From contig JAILKH010000040.1 in assembly GCA_024693925.1 (NCBI GenBank), forward strand, positions 1 through 64,000: a stretch of DNA of 64,000 nucleotides. The letters run 5' to 3'. Below are positions 1 through 8,846 of this stretch, in pieces (within the stretch, counting starts at the first letter, position 1; each line of letters opens with the position of its first letter). Below the pieces are notes generated by a model. It was not told the DNA's origin. It worked only from the letters and a program-made list of their open reading frames with translations, and searched no databases. A program made the translations under genes and the position numbers. The stretch is from Lachnospiraceae bacterium (GTDB lineage: Bacteria; Bacillota; Clostridia; Lachnospirales; Lachnospiraceae).

Positions 1-723
1 TCTAAGTATGTTAAAGCAGGCGATAAGTTGGAACTTGAAACTATCGATAATTCCAAGGACAGTAATGAGGCAGGAGAAAAGAAAAATTACAGGACGCAGG
101 TTTATGATATAGTTTCTGAGGATCAGATAAAGATCGGGATGCCTATGGAACAGGGGAAGGTTATTCTGCTCCCTGTGGATGGGGAATATAATCTATGCTT
201 TTATACTCAGTCGGGTTTATATCAATGTCTTGCCCGGGTAATAGACAGATATAAATCGGAGAATATATTTGTCCTTGTTATGGAGCTTACAACAGATATA
301 CGAAAATATCAAAGAAGAGAGTATTACCGTCTTAACTGTGTGCTGGATATGAAGGCCCGAAGTGTCAGCAGTGAGGAAAGAAATGCGGTATCTTACCTGG
401 AACAGGTTCATTTTCTTGATACCGATATTACTTTTAATAACGGTATAATGGTAGATATAAGCGGTGGAGGTGCCAGGTTTATTTCAAAGGTACAGTATCC
501 TAAGGGAAGTCATATAAGGTTTGCTTTTTCATTGTTTGTTAACGGAAAGCTGACCGAATACAGACTGCTTGGCAGGGTTCTGTATTCTGAAGAACTCGCC
601 TCCAGAGCCGGATCCTTTGAACACAGGATACAATTCATTAATATTATGAATGATGAGAGAGAAAGTATAATTAAATTTATCTTCGAGGAAGAAAGAAAAA
701 ACAGACGCAGAGAGAAGGGATGA
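1..723 (+). CDS. PilZ-domain flagellar brake protein, YcgR-like (5' end cut)
   Basis: The reading frame is open from base 1 and the first residues read SKYVKAGDKLELE, the usual opening of Gram-positive YcgR-like proteins. The true start therefore lies just outside the window, and the TTG at 28 is not the start. An N-terminal YcgR-type beta-barrel comes first. The PilZ domain follows, with the c-di-GMP-binding arginines in RREYYRL and the downstream DISGGGARF motif. Proteins of this family bind c-di-GMP and slow or steer the flagellar motor. The gene sits 3 bases before cheB, so it belongs to the motility operon. Function is inferred from family motifs; the specific partner is not visible. Confidence 0.88.
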   Translation, partial: SKYVKAGDKLELETIDNSKDSNEAGEKKNYRTQVYDIVSEDQIKIGMPMEQGKVILLPVDGEYNLCFYTQSGLYQCLARVIDRYKSENIFVLVMELTTDIRKYQRREYYRLNCVLDMKARSVSSEERNAVSYLEQVHFLDTDITFNNGIMVDISGGGARFISKVQYPKGSHIRFAFSLFVNGKLTEYRLLGRVLYSEELASRAGSFEHRIQFINIMNDERESIIKFIFEEERKNRRREKG

Positions 724-726
724 GAA

Positions 727-1962
727 TTGAAGAAGAAAATACTGATCGTTGATGATTCTGCACTTATGAGAAGAGTGTTGTGTGATATAATTAATTCGGA
801 CAGCAGATTTGAAGTTGTTGAATATGCAATCGACGGAGCTGACGGATTTAAGAAAATCTGCGCTAAAACTTACGATGCGGTTGTTCTTGATGTATATATG
901 CCGAAGATGACCGGTATTGAAATGCTTCAGGAAATGCAGAAAAGTAAGGTTTACGCAAATATTCTGATGGCAAGTACCACAACGGGTGAAGGTGCCAAGG
1001 AGACCATGATGGCACTTGAACTGGGAGCAGTTGATTTTATTAAGAAACCCGAGAATGTTGCGGACGCAAGACATCAGGAATTCAAAGAAAGATTTCTTGA
1101 ACTGTTGGATATCGTAACTAAAGCGAACAGGAACTATATGGCGAGAGCCGGAGCGCACAGTGCGCAAAATACTCTTAATAAGGGTGCCACGTTTGTTTCA
1201 AGATACGATGTTAATTTTCATACTGCGGACGGTAAAGGGGCTAATGTACCACGTGCGGGTGGTGATAAAAGACCTGTTCCGGAGAGAAAGCCTTTCGGAA
1301 ATACCGCGGGTGCAGCCGGTGAAAATCATGGTTCCAAAGTTGCATCTACAGGCAGTTCTTTTACATCTTTTCCGAAAATTGCAGGAAAAAAAATTGTTGC
1401 CATTGCATCTTCAACCGGCGGTCCCAAGGCATTACAGGAGGTCATCCCGAAATTGCCGGCAAACCTGAAAGCGCCGGTTTTGCTGGTGCAGCATATGCCA
1501 AAAGGTTTTACGGCATCGTTGGCGGGACGGCTTAACGAGATCAGCGATATTGATGTATCGGAGGCTAAAGAAGGAGAAGCAATAGTTAACGGACATGTAT
1601 ATATCGCTGCGGGAGGTGCACATTTGAAAGCCTCCAGATTATCCGGTAGTATGAAGCTTCATCTTACGGATGAGCCCTCAAGAGAAGGTGTGAAGCCATG
1701 TGCAAATTATATGTATGAATCATTGGTTGGATGTGGATTCGATGAAGTTGTCTGTGTTGTTCTTACCGGAATGGGTGCTGACGGAACGGTCGGCATCAGA
1801 GAACTCAAAAAGAACCAAAAGGTTCACGTTATTGCGCAAAATGAAGAAAGCTGTACTGTTTACGGTATGCCAAGAAGTATAGTGGAAGGCAAACTGGCAG
1901 ATGAGGTAGTTCCGCTTTCTCAGGTTGCAGAACAAATTATTAAGAACGTGGGGGTATGCTAG
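727..1962 (+). CDS. cheB: Chemotaxis protein-glutamate methylesterase CheB
   Basis: CheB removes methyl groups from (and deamidates) chemoreceptors during adaptation. The start is TTG at 727, with GAGAAGGGA 6 bases upstream, and gives the typical MKKKILIVDDSALMRR opening. A receiver domain occupies residues 1-120 with phospho-acceptor Asp55 in VVLDVYMP. A long Gly/Ala-rich linker of about 95 residues leads to the methylesterase domain, with catalytic Ser229 (ASSTGG), His256 (QHMP) and Asp352 (TGMGADG). All three catalytic residues are present, so it should be active once phosphorylated by CheA. Its stop lies within a few bases of the cheA start, indicating translational coupling. Confidence 0.96.
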   Translation: MKKKILIVDDSALMRRVLCDIINSDSRFEVVEYAIDGADGFKKICAKTYDAVVLDVYMPKMTGIEMLQEMQKSKVYANILMASTTTGEGAKETMMALELGAVDFIKKPENVADARHQEFKERFLELLDIVTKANRNYMARAGAHSAQNTLNKGATFVSRYDVNFHTADGKGANVPRAGGDKRPVPERKPFGNTAGAAGENHGSKVASTGSSFTSFPKIAGKKIVAIASSTGGPKALQEVIPKLPANLKAPVLLVQHMPKGFTASLAGRLNEISDIDVSEAKEGEAIVNGHVYIAAGGAHLKASRLSGSMKLHLTDEPSREGVKPCANYMYESLVGCGFDEVVCVVLTGMGADGTVGIRELKKNQKVHVIAQNEESCTVYGMPRSIVEGKLADEVVPLSQVAEQIIKNVGVC

Positions 1963-1964
1963 CC

Positions 1965-4100
1965 ATGGATGTTAATCAGTATTTGGAAATTTTCCTCGAT
2001 GAAACAAATGAACATTTGCAAAGCCTTAGTGATCAGCTTATGATCCTTGAAAATGAGCCTGAAAACGCAGATACCATAAATGAGATATTCCGCGCAGCTC
2101 ATTCGTTGAAGGGTATGGCAGGAACGATGGGATATAAGAGAATGCAGGCTCTTACTCACGATATGGAGAATGTATTTTCCGAGATCAGAAACGGTAAGAT
2201 GAAGGTTACGAGTAATCTTGTCGATGTCCTGTTCCAGACGCTGGATGCACTTGAAGAGTACAAGAATACCATTCAGGAGACCCAGGATGAAGGTACTAAT
2301 GATAACGCAGCTCTTATCCAGGCCTTACAGAAGTGTCTTGATGAAGGAACCGGAGCAGCGCCGGCGGCAGCCGCGAGTACTCCGGAAGCTCCCAAAGCAG
2401 CGGAGGATAAGGCCGGTGATGGTGAGAACGGTGAAAAGAAGTGGAAGAATATTACTCTTCAGGAGCATGAAGTCAATGCTATAAAGGAAGCTGAAGAAAA
2501 AGGTATAAATATATATGGTTGTACGGTATTTATCCAGGAATCCTGCATACTTAAAGCCGCAAGAGCATTCCTTGTTTTCAAGGCGGTTGAAGAGCTGGGA
2601 GAAATCATTATTTCGGAGCCTTCAACTCAGGATATCGAGGATGAAAAATTTGATTTTGACTTTAGTTTATATATAGTAAGTGAGGAAGCCTATGACAAGG
2701 TGGAAGCTGCGATTATGAGTGTATCGGAGATTGACAGGGTTATAGGTGAAAAGGTTGAACCTGCGGAAATCCTTTCTAAAGCAGCTTCGGATGAGGCTAA
2801 ACCTGCAGAGGCAGAGCAACCTGCTAAAGCAGAGACGCCGGCGGAAACGGCACCTGCCGCAGCCGGTACGGCTCCGGCCGCACCTGCAGCACAACAGAGC
2901 GGCGGAAATGCTCCCGCCAAGAAGGGTGCAAACAAACCGGTTGTTAACAGAACTGTAAGAGTTGATATAGAGAAGCTGGATGTTTTGATGAATCTGGTCA
3001 GCGAGCTTATCATAGCCAAGAATTCCCTGGTATCTTACAGCTCCGGCGGACAGGCAGGTAATAACAGTAATTTTAATGAGCAGATTGAATATCTTGAAAG
3101 CGTTACCACCAATCTTCATGAATCGGTTATGAAGGTTCGAATGGTACCTATTGAAAGCATTACCACCAAATTCCCCAGAATGATCAGGGATCTGAGCAAA
3201 AAGCTGAATAAGAAGATGGAACTGTATATGAGCGGTGAAGACACTGAGCTGGATCGTACGGTTGTTGATGAGATCGGTGATCCTCTTATGCATATGCTTC
3301 GTAATTCGGCGGATCATGGTTTGGAGTCCACGGAGGAAAGAATCGCAAGAGGAAAGAATCCTACCGGTTCCATATATCTGGATGCTTATCAGGATGGTAA
3401 TAACGTTGTTATTGAGGTTAAGGATGACGGTAATGGTATTGATGTAGAGGCAGTTAAGAAGAAAGCCATCGACAGAGGAACCATAACTGCCGAACAGGGC
3501 GAAAATATGAGCAGTAAGGAGATAATAGATCTTCTTTTCCTGCCAAGTTTCTCAACAGCCAAGGTTGTTTCGGATGTATCGGGACGAGGTGTCGGTCTTG
3601 ATGTTGTTAAGAGTAAGATCGAATCTCTTGGCGGTGATGTCAGTGTTAAGACCAAGCTTGGTGAAGGCTCTACATTCTCCATAAGACTTCCCCTTACACT
3701 TGCTATCATACAGGCACTTATGGTTATTGTGGGCGGAGAGACTTATGCTATTTCATTGGGTTCCATAGATACCATTGAGGATATCAGCGAAGAAGATGTT
3801 AAATTTGTTGAAGCCAAGGAAGTTATTAATCTGAGAGGAAATGTTATACCTATCGTAAGACTTCATGAGGTTCTCGGACTTGAGGTACCCGAAGAACAAA
3901 GCGACAGAATGATAGTTGTTATTGTTAAGAAGGGTGATCAGTTTGCGGGTCTTGTTGTTGATGAACTTATCGGACAGCAGGAGATCGTTATTAAGTCTCT
4001 TGGCAAATATATTAATTGCACAAGCCGTATGATAAGCGGTGCAACCATTCTCGGGGATGGAGAGGTAGCCCTTATCATTGATGCTAATTGTCTAATATAA
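1965..4100 (+). CDS. cheA: Chemotaxis histidine kinase CheA
   Basis: CheA is the soluble kinase of the chemoreceptor array and phosphorylates CheY and CheB. I choose ATG at 1965 (MDVNQYLEIF) over the in-frame ATG at 1956. The GTGGGGG ribosome site at 1948 is correctly spaced only for 1965, and the family normally begins M-D-x-N-Q-Y. Domains in order: P1 HPt with His46 (AAHSLKG), an Ala/Pro/Glu linker, P2 CheY/CheB-docking, a second Ala/Pro-rich linker, P3 dimerisation, P4 ATPase with N box (HMLRNSADHGLE), DDGNGI and GRGVGLDVV, and P5 CheW-like. At 711 residues it is of ordinary length and complete. It overlaps or abuts cheB and is followed at 14 bases by cheW. Confidence 0.97.
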   Translation: MDVNQYLEIFLDETNEHLQSLSDQLMILENEPENADTINEIFRAAHSLKGMAGTMGYKRMQALTHDMENVFSEIRNGKMKVTSNLVDVLFQTLDALEEYKNTIQETQDEGTNDNAALIQALQKCLDEGTGAAPAAAASTPEAPKAAEDKAGDGENGEKKWKNITLQEHEVNAIKEAEEKGINIYGCTVFIQESCILKAARAFLVFKAVEELGEIIISEPSTQDIEDEKFDFDFSLYIVSEEAYDKVEAAIMSVSEIDRVIGEKVEPAEILSKAASDEAKPAEAEQPAKAETPAETAPAAAGTAPAAPAAQQSGGNAPAKKGANKPVVNRTVRVDIEKLDVLMNLVSELIIAKNSLVSYSSGGQAGNNSNFNEQIEYLESVTTNLHESVMKVRMVPIESITTKFPRMIRDLSKKLNKKMELYMSGEDTELDRTVVDEIGDPLMHMLRNSADHGLESTEERIARGKNPTGSIYLDAYQDGNNVVIEVKDDGNGIDVEAVKKKAIDRGTITAEQGENMSSKEIIDLLFLPSFSTAKVVSDVSGRGVGLDVVKSKIESLGGDVSVKTKLGEGSTFSIRLPLTLAIIQALMVIVGGETYAISLGSIDTIEDISEEDVKFVEAKEVINLRGNVIPIVRLHEVLGLEVPEEQSDRMIVVIVKKGDQFAGLVVDELIGQQEIVIKSLGKYINCTSRMISGATILGDGEVALIIDANCLI

Positions 4101-4113
4101 GGAGGAGATCAAC

Positions 4114-4581
4114 ATGGAAGAGACCAGTTTAATGAATAATGAATATAATACTACTCAGTATATTGTGATAAATATTGGGGATGAGCAATACGGAATAGAT
4201 ATCAAGTATGTTGATAATATTGTTCGTATGCAGAAGATCACCAGGGTACCCAATTGTCAGGAATATTTTAAAGGTGTTATCAATCTGCGCGGTGAAGTTG
4301 TTCCGGTTATGAGCTTCAGGATGAAGGTTAATCTTCCGGAGGTTGAGAATACAAATAAGACAAGGATAATCATAATCAAGCTTGAGCAGAATGCGCCGGT
4401 GGGAATAATCGTTGATGCGGTAAGAGAGGTGGTTACCCTGTCGGACAACAGTATTGATGCAGCAACAAGGAGCTCAACAAATAATGATCCTACTTATATT
4501 AACGGTATAGGTAAAACCGGGGATACACTTATTTCACTTCTCGATCTTAATGTTGTTATATCCGAGAAGGAAACAGTCTGA
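4114..4581 (+). CDS. cheW: Chemotaxis coupling protein CheW
   Basis: This is a single CheW domain of 155 residues that links receptors to the P5 domain of CheA. It opens with a short unstructured tail, then the family pattern YIVINIGDEQYGIDI, the region RVPNCQEYFKGVINLRGEV and IIIIKL. The ATG at 4114 has a perfect AAGGAGG site. Its place directly after cheA is standard. Nothing suggests a CheV-type receiver fusion, as the protein ends after the CheW fold. Confidence 0.95.
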   Translation: MEETSLMNNEYNTTQYIVINIGDEQYGIDIKYVDNIVRMQKITRVPNCQEYFKGVINLRGEVVPVMSFRMKVNLPEVENTNKTRIIIIKLEQNAPVGIIVDAVREVVTLSDNSIDAATRSSTNNDPTYINGIGKTGDTLISLLDLNVVISEKETV

Positions 4582-4606
4582 TCCGGATTTAAAGTGGGGT
4601 GAATAA

Positions 4607-5224
4607 ATGTCAAGAATCGATCTTAATAATATGGAGGGTGTCTATTTTGACATCCTCAAGGAAATAGGTAATATAGGTGCAGGTAATGCAACTACGGCGC
4701 TGGCTCAGTTGCTTAATTCCAAGGTTGATATGAAGGTTCCGAAGGTTGCGCTTCTTGAATTTTCCGAGGTTGGTGCTGCTATGGGCGGTGAAGAGCAATT
4801 GATGGCGGGAATATATCAGCTGGTCGAGGGAGATATTACCGGAAGTATCATGTTTCTTTTGGAAGAAAAGTCGGCAATTACGCTTATAAGTAAACTTATG
4901 GGAACACCCGAGGTGGATAATGTTTCGGAGTTTGGAGATATGGAAATGTCAGCGTTAAAAGAGATAGGTAATATTATCACCGGTTCTTATCTGTCTTCTT
5001 TATCAACGCTTTGTAATCTTAAGATCATATCCTCCATACCAGCAATAAGTATAGATATGTGTGGATCTATTTTAAGTGTACCGGCTATTGAATTTGGAGA
5101 GGTTGGAGATAAAATGTTACTTATCCAGACAGAGTTTTCGGATGATCTGAAATTGGATGGTTTTTTTATACTTGTTCCCGATCTTGAGTCGTATGATAAA
5201 ATATTGAGTTCATTAGGCATGTAG
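4607..5224 (+). CDS. cheC: CheY-P phosphatase CheC
   Basis: CheC dephosphorylates CheY-P and binds CheD in Gram-positive chemotaxis. Two copies of the phosphatase motif are visible: KEIGNIGAGNATTALA near residue 19 and KEIGNIITGSYLSSL near residue 116. Each keeps the active Glu and the following Asn, so both sites look intact. Length 205 residues matches the family. A GTGGGG site precedes the ATG. The gene is followed 12 bases later by cheD, its known partner, so the CheC-CheD adaptation circuit is complete here. Confidence 0.95.
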   Translation: MSRIDLNNMEGVYFDILKEIGNIGAGNATTALAQLLNSKVDMKVPKVALLEFSEVGAAMGGEEQLMAGIYQLVEGDITGSIMFLLEEKSAITLISKLMGTPEVDNVSEFGDMEMSALKEIGNIITGSYLSSLSTLCNLKIISSIPAISIDMCGSILSVPAIEFGEVGDKMLLIQTEFSDDLKLDGFFILVPDLESYDKILSSLGM

Positions 5225-5236
5225 TGGGGCGAATTT

Positions 5237-5722
5237 ATGAGTGAAATGATTAAGGTTGGTATGGCGGATCTTAAGTTATGCAAAGCTCCTGATGCTATTA
5301 CGACTTTGGGCTTGGGATCCTGTGTGGGTATAGCTTTAAGAGATCCGATCACTAAGGTGGGTGGATTGGCACATATTATGTTGCCGGACAGCACTAAAAT
5401 TTCTAATAATACCTGTATAGCCAAATTTGCGGATACAGGGATTGCAGAGCTTGTTAGGATCATGGTTGCCTCAGGGGCATCCAGAAACCGTATAGTTGCG
5501 AAGATTGCCGGTGGTGCCCAGATGTTTGCGCTTCAGTCAAAGTCGGAAAGCATGGCGGTGGGCGCCAGAAATGCAGAGGCTGTTGTAAAAATATTGGGTG
5601 AAATGAAAATCCCGATTCTTGCTCAGGATACCGGTGACAGTTACGGTAGGACAGTTGAGTTCTATCCGGAGACCGGTGATTTTGTTATTAAAGCTGTAGG
5701 CAGAGATATAAAGAAAATTTAA
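5237..5722 (+). CDS. cheD: Chemoreceptor glutamine deamidase CheD
   Basis: CheD deamidates receptor glutamines and stimulates CheC. The catalytic Cys is in TLGLGSCVGIAL and the catalytic His in GGLAHIMLP, the canonical Cys-His pair. The downstream stretch AGGAQMF is also typical. Length 161 residues is normal. The upstream GTGGGGCGAA site and 12-base gap to cheC indicate coexpression. No cheR is seen in the window, so the opposing methyltransferase must be elsewhere. Confidence 0.95.
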   Translation: MSEMIKVGMADLKLCKAPDAITTLGLGSCVGIALRDPITKVGGLAHIMLPDSTKISNNTCIAKFADTGIAELVRIMVASGASRNRIVAKIAGGAQMFALQSKSESMAVGARNAEAVVKILGEMKIPILAQDTGDSYGRTVEFYPETGDFVIKAVGRDIKKI

Positions 5723-5733
5723 CAGGTGAAAGA

Positions 5734-6060
5734 ATGAAAACTAAAAAGGTGCCGCTGATTGTTATGTTACTTGCCGGTGCGGTAACCTGCATTGTAACCT
5801 ATTTGGATCATTATAATCTGCATGATATGCTGGTTGTTCTTCTTATCGTACTTATAATTTTTCTTATTATAGGGCTTATTATCAAGAAAATATTTGATTT
5901 TTTCGGAATTTCCACAGATGATGCCGTTGATGATGAGGGTGAAGTGGTGGAGAAACTGAATGTTGAAGATGGCGAAGATGATACAGAGGGTGACGAGAAC
6001 GGTTTAAATGCGGAGAATGGTGGACAGGAAGCGGATATACCTCAGGAATCAGAGGGGTAA
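5734..6060 (+). CDS. Small membrane protein with acidic tail, unknown function
   Basis: I do not recognise a named family. The 108-residue protein has two hydrophobic segments (about residues 7-24 and 33-52) followed by basic residues and a strongly acidic, low-complexity C-terminal half rich in Glu, Asp and Gly. The topology suggests a hairpin in the membrane with both ends on one side. It lies 11 bases after cheD and 32 before the sigma-28 gene with its own GGTGAA site, so it is part of the motility operon. A flagellum-linked role is inferred from position only. Confidence 0.7.
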   Translation: MKTKKVPLIVMLLAGAVTCIVTYLDHYNLHDMLVVLLIVLIIFLIIGLIIKKIFDFFGISTDDAVDDEGEVVEKLNVEDGEDDTEGDENGLNAENGGQEADIPQESEG

Positions 6061-6092
6061 CGGTGATTTATAAGTTTTAAACGGAGTATTGT

Positions 6093-6860
6093 ATGGACGA
6101 CGCAGGAAGGCTTAAGCTTTGGGCTGATTATGCCAAGAATCCGACCCGTGAGCTTAGAGAAAAAATAATATTGGAATATGCTCCTTTAGTTAAGGTTGTA
6201 GCCGGCAGACTATCAATGTATCTGGGATATAACGTTGAGTATGATGATCTTGTAAGCTATGGCATTTTCGGACTTATCGATGCTATTGATAAGTATGATG
6301 CCTGTAAAGAGGTTAAATTTGAGACGTATGCAAGTTTACGTATCAGAGGTGCGATACTTGATCAAATAAGAAAGATGGATTGGATACCGCGAACGGTAAG
6401 AAAACGCCAGCGCGATATTTCAAATGCCATCAAGGAGATTGAAAGCAGAACCGGCAGAAATGCCACGGATGAAGAAATTTCAAAGGAACTTGGTATAACC
6501 AATGAGGAATATGATGAGTGGCAATCTCAGATGAAGGTTACCAATGTAATCTCATTGGATGAATTTACCGAGTCAGGGGGATCCGAGATCAGTGAAAGTC
6601 AGACAGTCTCACGTTATGACTTACCTGAGGAAGCAATAGAAAAAGAAGAATTAAAGAAGGTGCTTAAAGAAGCAATGGATCAGCTTACCGAGAAGGAGAG
6701 TCAGGTAATACTTATGTATTATTATGAGGATCTGACCCTTAAGGAGATCAGTAATATACTGGATGTATCGGAGTCCAGAATATCACAGCTTCACACTAAG
6801 GCGCTGGCAAAAATGAAGAATAAGATGGGTAAATATATGGGGATACTTGAGAACAACTGA
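6093..6860 (+). CDS. fliA: Flagellar sigma factor sigma-28 (FliA/SigD/WhiG family)
   Basis: This alternative sigma factor directs transcription of late flagellar and chemotaxis genes. Region 2 is seen as DDLVSYGIFGLIDAIDKYD and FETYASLRIRGAILDQIR, with MDWIPRTVRKRQRDI marking the family. Region 3 follows (TDEEISKELGI), and region 4 has the helix-turn-helix LTLKEISNILDVSESRISQL. The 255-residue length fits FliA/WhiG. It uses ATG at 6093; the upstream ribosome site is weak. Being inside the che operon, it is probably made with the structural genes and held by an anti-sigma factor encoded elsewhere. Confidence 0.95.
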   Translation: MDDAGRLKLWADYAKNPTRELREKIILEYAPLVKVVAGRLSMYLGYNVEYDDLVSYGIFGLIDAIDKYDACKEVKFETYASLRIRGAILDQIRKMDWIPRTVRKRQRDISNAIKEIESRTGRNATDEEISKELGITNEEYDEWQSQMKVTNVISLDEFTESGGSEISESQTVSRYDLPEEAIEKEELKKVLKEAMDQLTEKESQVILMYYYEDLTLKEISNILDVSESRISQLHTKALAKMKNKMGKYMGILENN

Positions 6861-6874
6861 TAAAGGGGGAGGTT

Positions 6875-8476
6875 ATGGGAGAAAGAAATGCGTATTTTAG
6901 GTTGCTGGCAAAGGAAGACGGTAATTATCTTGAATTGATTCCGCCTGAGGGAAACGGTAAAGCCCTGGCTTTTGGTGAGCTGCAGGATTATTTAATGAAA
7001 CGGGGACATTTTGTTGATAAGCTGGTTATCGCCAAGGCTATCCATGATGCTAATGGTGATAGATGTGAGTTTAAGCTTGACAATAAAAAGGTACAGGAGG
7101 AAGCGGAAAGTTATAATCTTATGATATCCGAAGATAAACTTACTTGTATTGCAAGATTTTATCCGCCTTCGTTAAGGGGGGCAGAATTAAGTAAGGATGA
7201 AATCGTTAAAGATCTGAAATTTAAAAAAATATGTTTCGGAATTCATAATGATGTTATTGATGATTTTTTTAAGGATAAAAAATATTGTACCGATTATGTG
7301 ATCGCTGAAGGCAAACCTGTAAGGGAGGGGGCCGATGGCAGGATAGATTATCTTTTTAATACTAATCCGAACACGCGTCCCAAGCTTAATGATGACGGTA
7401 CGGTTGATTTTTTTAATCTTCAGATGATCAGTCCCTGTAAAGCGGGAGATGTGGTTGCTTCTTTAACCAAAGCAGATCCGGGAGAAAAGGGTGTGGATAT
7501 TTTCGGGGGATATATTGAACCCAGAAAGGTTGAAGAACCCCAGTTTCGTCATGGTAATAATCTGAAGATATCCGAGGACGGTCTTTCCCTTATTTCCGAA
7601 ATCAGCGGAAATGTTTCTCTTTATGATGATAAGGTATTTGTTTCCAATATATTTGAAATAAATGATGTTGATACATCAATAGGAAATATTGAATATGAAG
7701 GGGATGTACATGTTTCCGGTAATATAAATGCCGGATTCAGTGTTAAAGCCAGTGGTAATATTGAGGTAAAGGGTGTTGTTGAAGGAGCTTATGTTGAAGC
7801 CGGCGGTGATATAATAATTGCCCGGGGAATGAACGGTATGGGCAAAGGACGGCTGAAAGCAGGAAGGAATGTTGTATCGAAGTTTATAGAAAATGCCAAG
7901 GTTGAGGCCCATGGATATGTGCATTCGGAAGCTATTCTTAACAGTGAAATCTTATCCAAGGACAATGTTGTCGTTACCGGTAAAAAAGGTTTTATTACAG
8001 GCGGAAAGGTTCATGCTCTTAAAAATGTTGAGGCTAAAATAATCGGCTCAAGTATGGGTGCCGAAACCGATATTCAGGTTGGAGCCGATCCGACGGTCAA
8101 GTTAAAGATAGCATCAATGGAAAATGAGATAAAGGCTAACAATAAGAAGCTGGATCAAATAAAACCCATACTTGCGACCCTCACATTGAGAATGAAGAAG
8201 GGAGATAAGTTAACTCCGGATCAGTTAAGAAATCTTCGGCAGTTATCGGATGAGTATAAGGTTTTAAATGATACGATTGATAAAGAGATGAACGAATATG
8301 ATGAATTTTTAGCCAAAATGGATATCAGTGAAAGTGAGTCGGTGGTACTTGTTTCCGATCAGGCTTTTCCCGGTACAAGGATAACGATAAGTGAAGTTTC
8401 GATGCAATTGAAGTCACCGGCCCAGCGTGCCAGATTTGTTAAGGAAGGTGCAGATGTAAGGATAAAAGCATATTAA
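6875..8476 (+). CDS. FapA/DUF342-family beta-helix protein
   Basis: The 533-residue protein matches the FapA (DUF342) pattern. An N-terminal region of about 170 residues precedes the conserved core beginning GKPVREGADGRIDYLF and NPNTRPKLNDDGTVDF. Next is a run of short repeated beta strands (GNIEYEGDVHVSGNINAG, SVKASGNIEVKGVVEGA) that build a right-handed helix. A coiled-coil-like segment near residues 405-485 and a short C-terminal beta region end the protein. In Bacillota this gene often sits in the motility operon downstream of the sigma factor. Family members elsewhere are linked to the cell surface or cell-pole proteins, but the biochemical role is unsettled. A GGGGGAGG site precedes the ATG. 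Confidence 0.85.
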   Translation: MGERNAYFRLLAKEDGNYLELIPPEGNGKALAFGELQDYLMKRGHFVDKLVIAKAIHDANGDRCEFKLDNKKVQEEAESYNLMISEDKLTCIARFYPPSLRGAELSKDEIVKDLKFKKICFGIHNDVIDDFFKDKKYCTDYVIAEGKPVREGADGRIDYLFNTNPNTRPKLNDDGTVDFFNLQMISPCKAGDVVASLTKADPGEKGVDIFGGYIEPRKVEEPQFRHGNNLKISEDGLSLISEISGNVSLYDDKVFVSNIFEINDVDTSIGNIEYEGDVHVSGNINAGFSVKASGNIEVKGVVEGAYVEAGGDIIIARGMNGMGKGRLKAGRNVVSKFIENAKVEAHGYVHSEAILNSEILSKDNVVVTGKKGFITGGKVHALKNVEAKIIGSSMGAETDIQVGADPTVKLKIASMENEIKANNKKLDQIKPILATLTLRMKKGDKLTPDQLRNLRQLSDEYKVLNDTIDKEMNEYDEFLAKMDISESESVVLVSDQAFPGTRITISEVSMQLKSPAQRARFVKEGADVRIKAY

Positions 8477-8503
8477 ATCTATACATTTACGGAGGGATAT
8501 GGT

Positions 8504-8812
8504 ATGATCAGTCCGATAGAAATGAATGGTGTTTTATCAAGAACTCAGGATATTGCTTCTTTAAGACATAATGAGGATAATAAATCCGCACTGGACAGTG
8601 TGAATTTCCAGACACAGATGAATGTTAAAAGAGAAGAAGATGCCAATACTGTTCAGACCGCCTCCGGAAGTGACGGAACAAATACGAAGCATGATGCCAA
8701 GGAGAAGGGCAAGAATGAGTTCTTTGATATCAGGCGTAAAGATAAAAAGGATAAGCGGGACGGAGTTGTTAAAGTGAAATTATCTTCGTCCGGCTTTGAT
8801 CTGAAAATATGA
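8504..8812 (+). CDS. Small hydrophilic protein of the motility operon, unknown
   Basis: A 102-residue soluble protein with no signal or membrane segment. The N-terminus (MISPIEMNGVLSRTQDIASL) looks structured, the middle is polar and probably disordered, and the C-terminus is lysine-rich, ending in a short hydrophobic strand. A good ACGGAGGGATATGGT-type ribosome site precedes ATG 8504. It lies 28 bases after the FapA-like gene and 35 before the next, so it shares their operon. I recognise no domain. Its codon use resembles the neighbours. Confidence 0.7.
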   Translation: MISPIEMNGVLSRTQDIASLRHNEDNKSALDSVNFQTQMNVKREEDANTVQTASGSDGTNTKHDAKEKGKNEFFDIRRKDKKDKRDGVVKVKLSSSGFDLKI

Positions 8813-8846
8813 TGTTTACAGGATTATATCCGGGGAGAGATAAAGT

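Noticed and set aside
2667..3317. 216-codon frame on the minus strand inside cheA
   Set aside because: It lies fully opposite a well-supported gene, has no ribosome site or domain, and its His/Cys/Arg-rich composition is that of an antisense frame.
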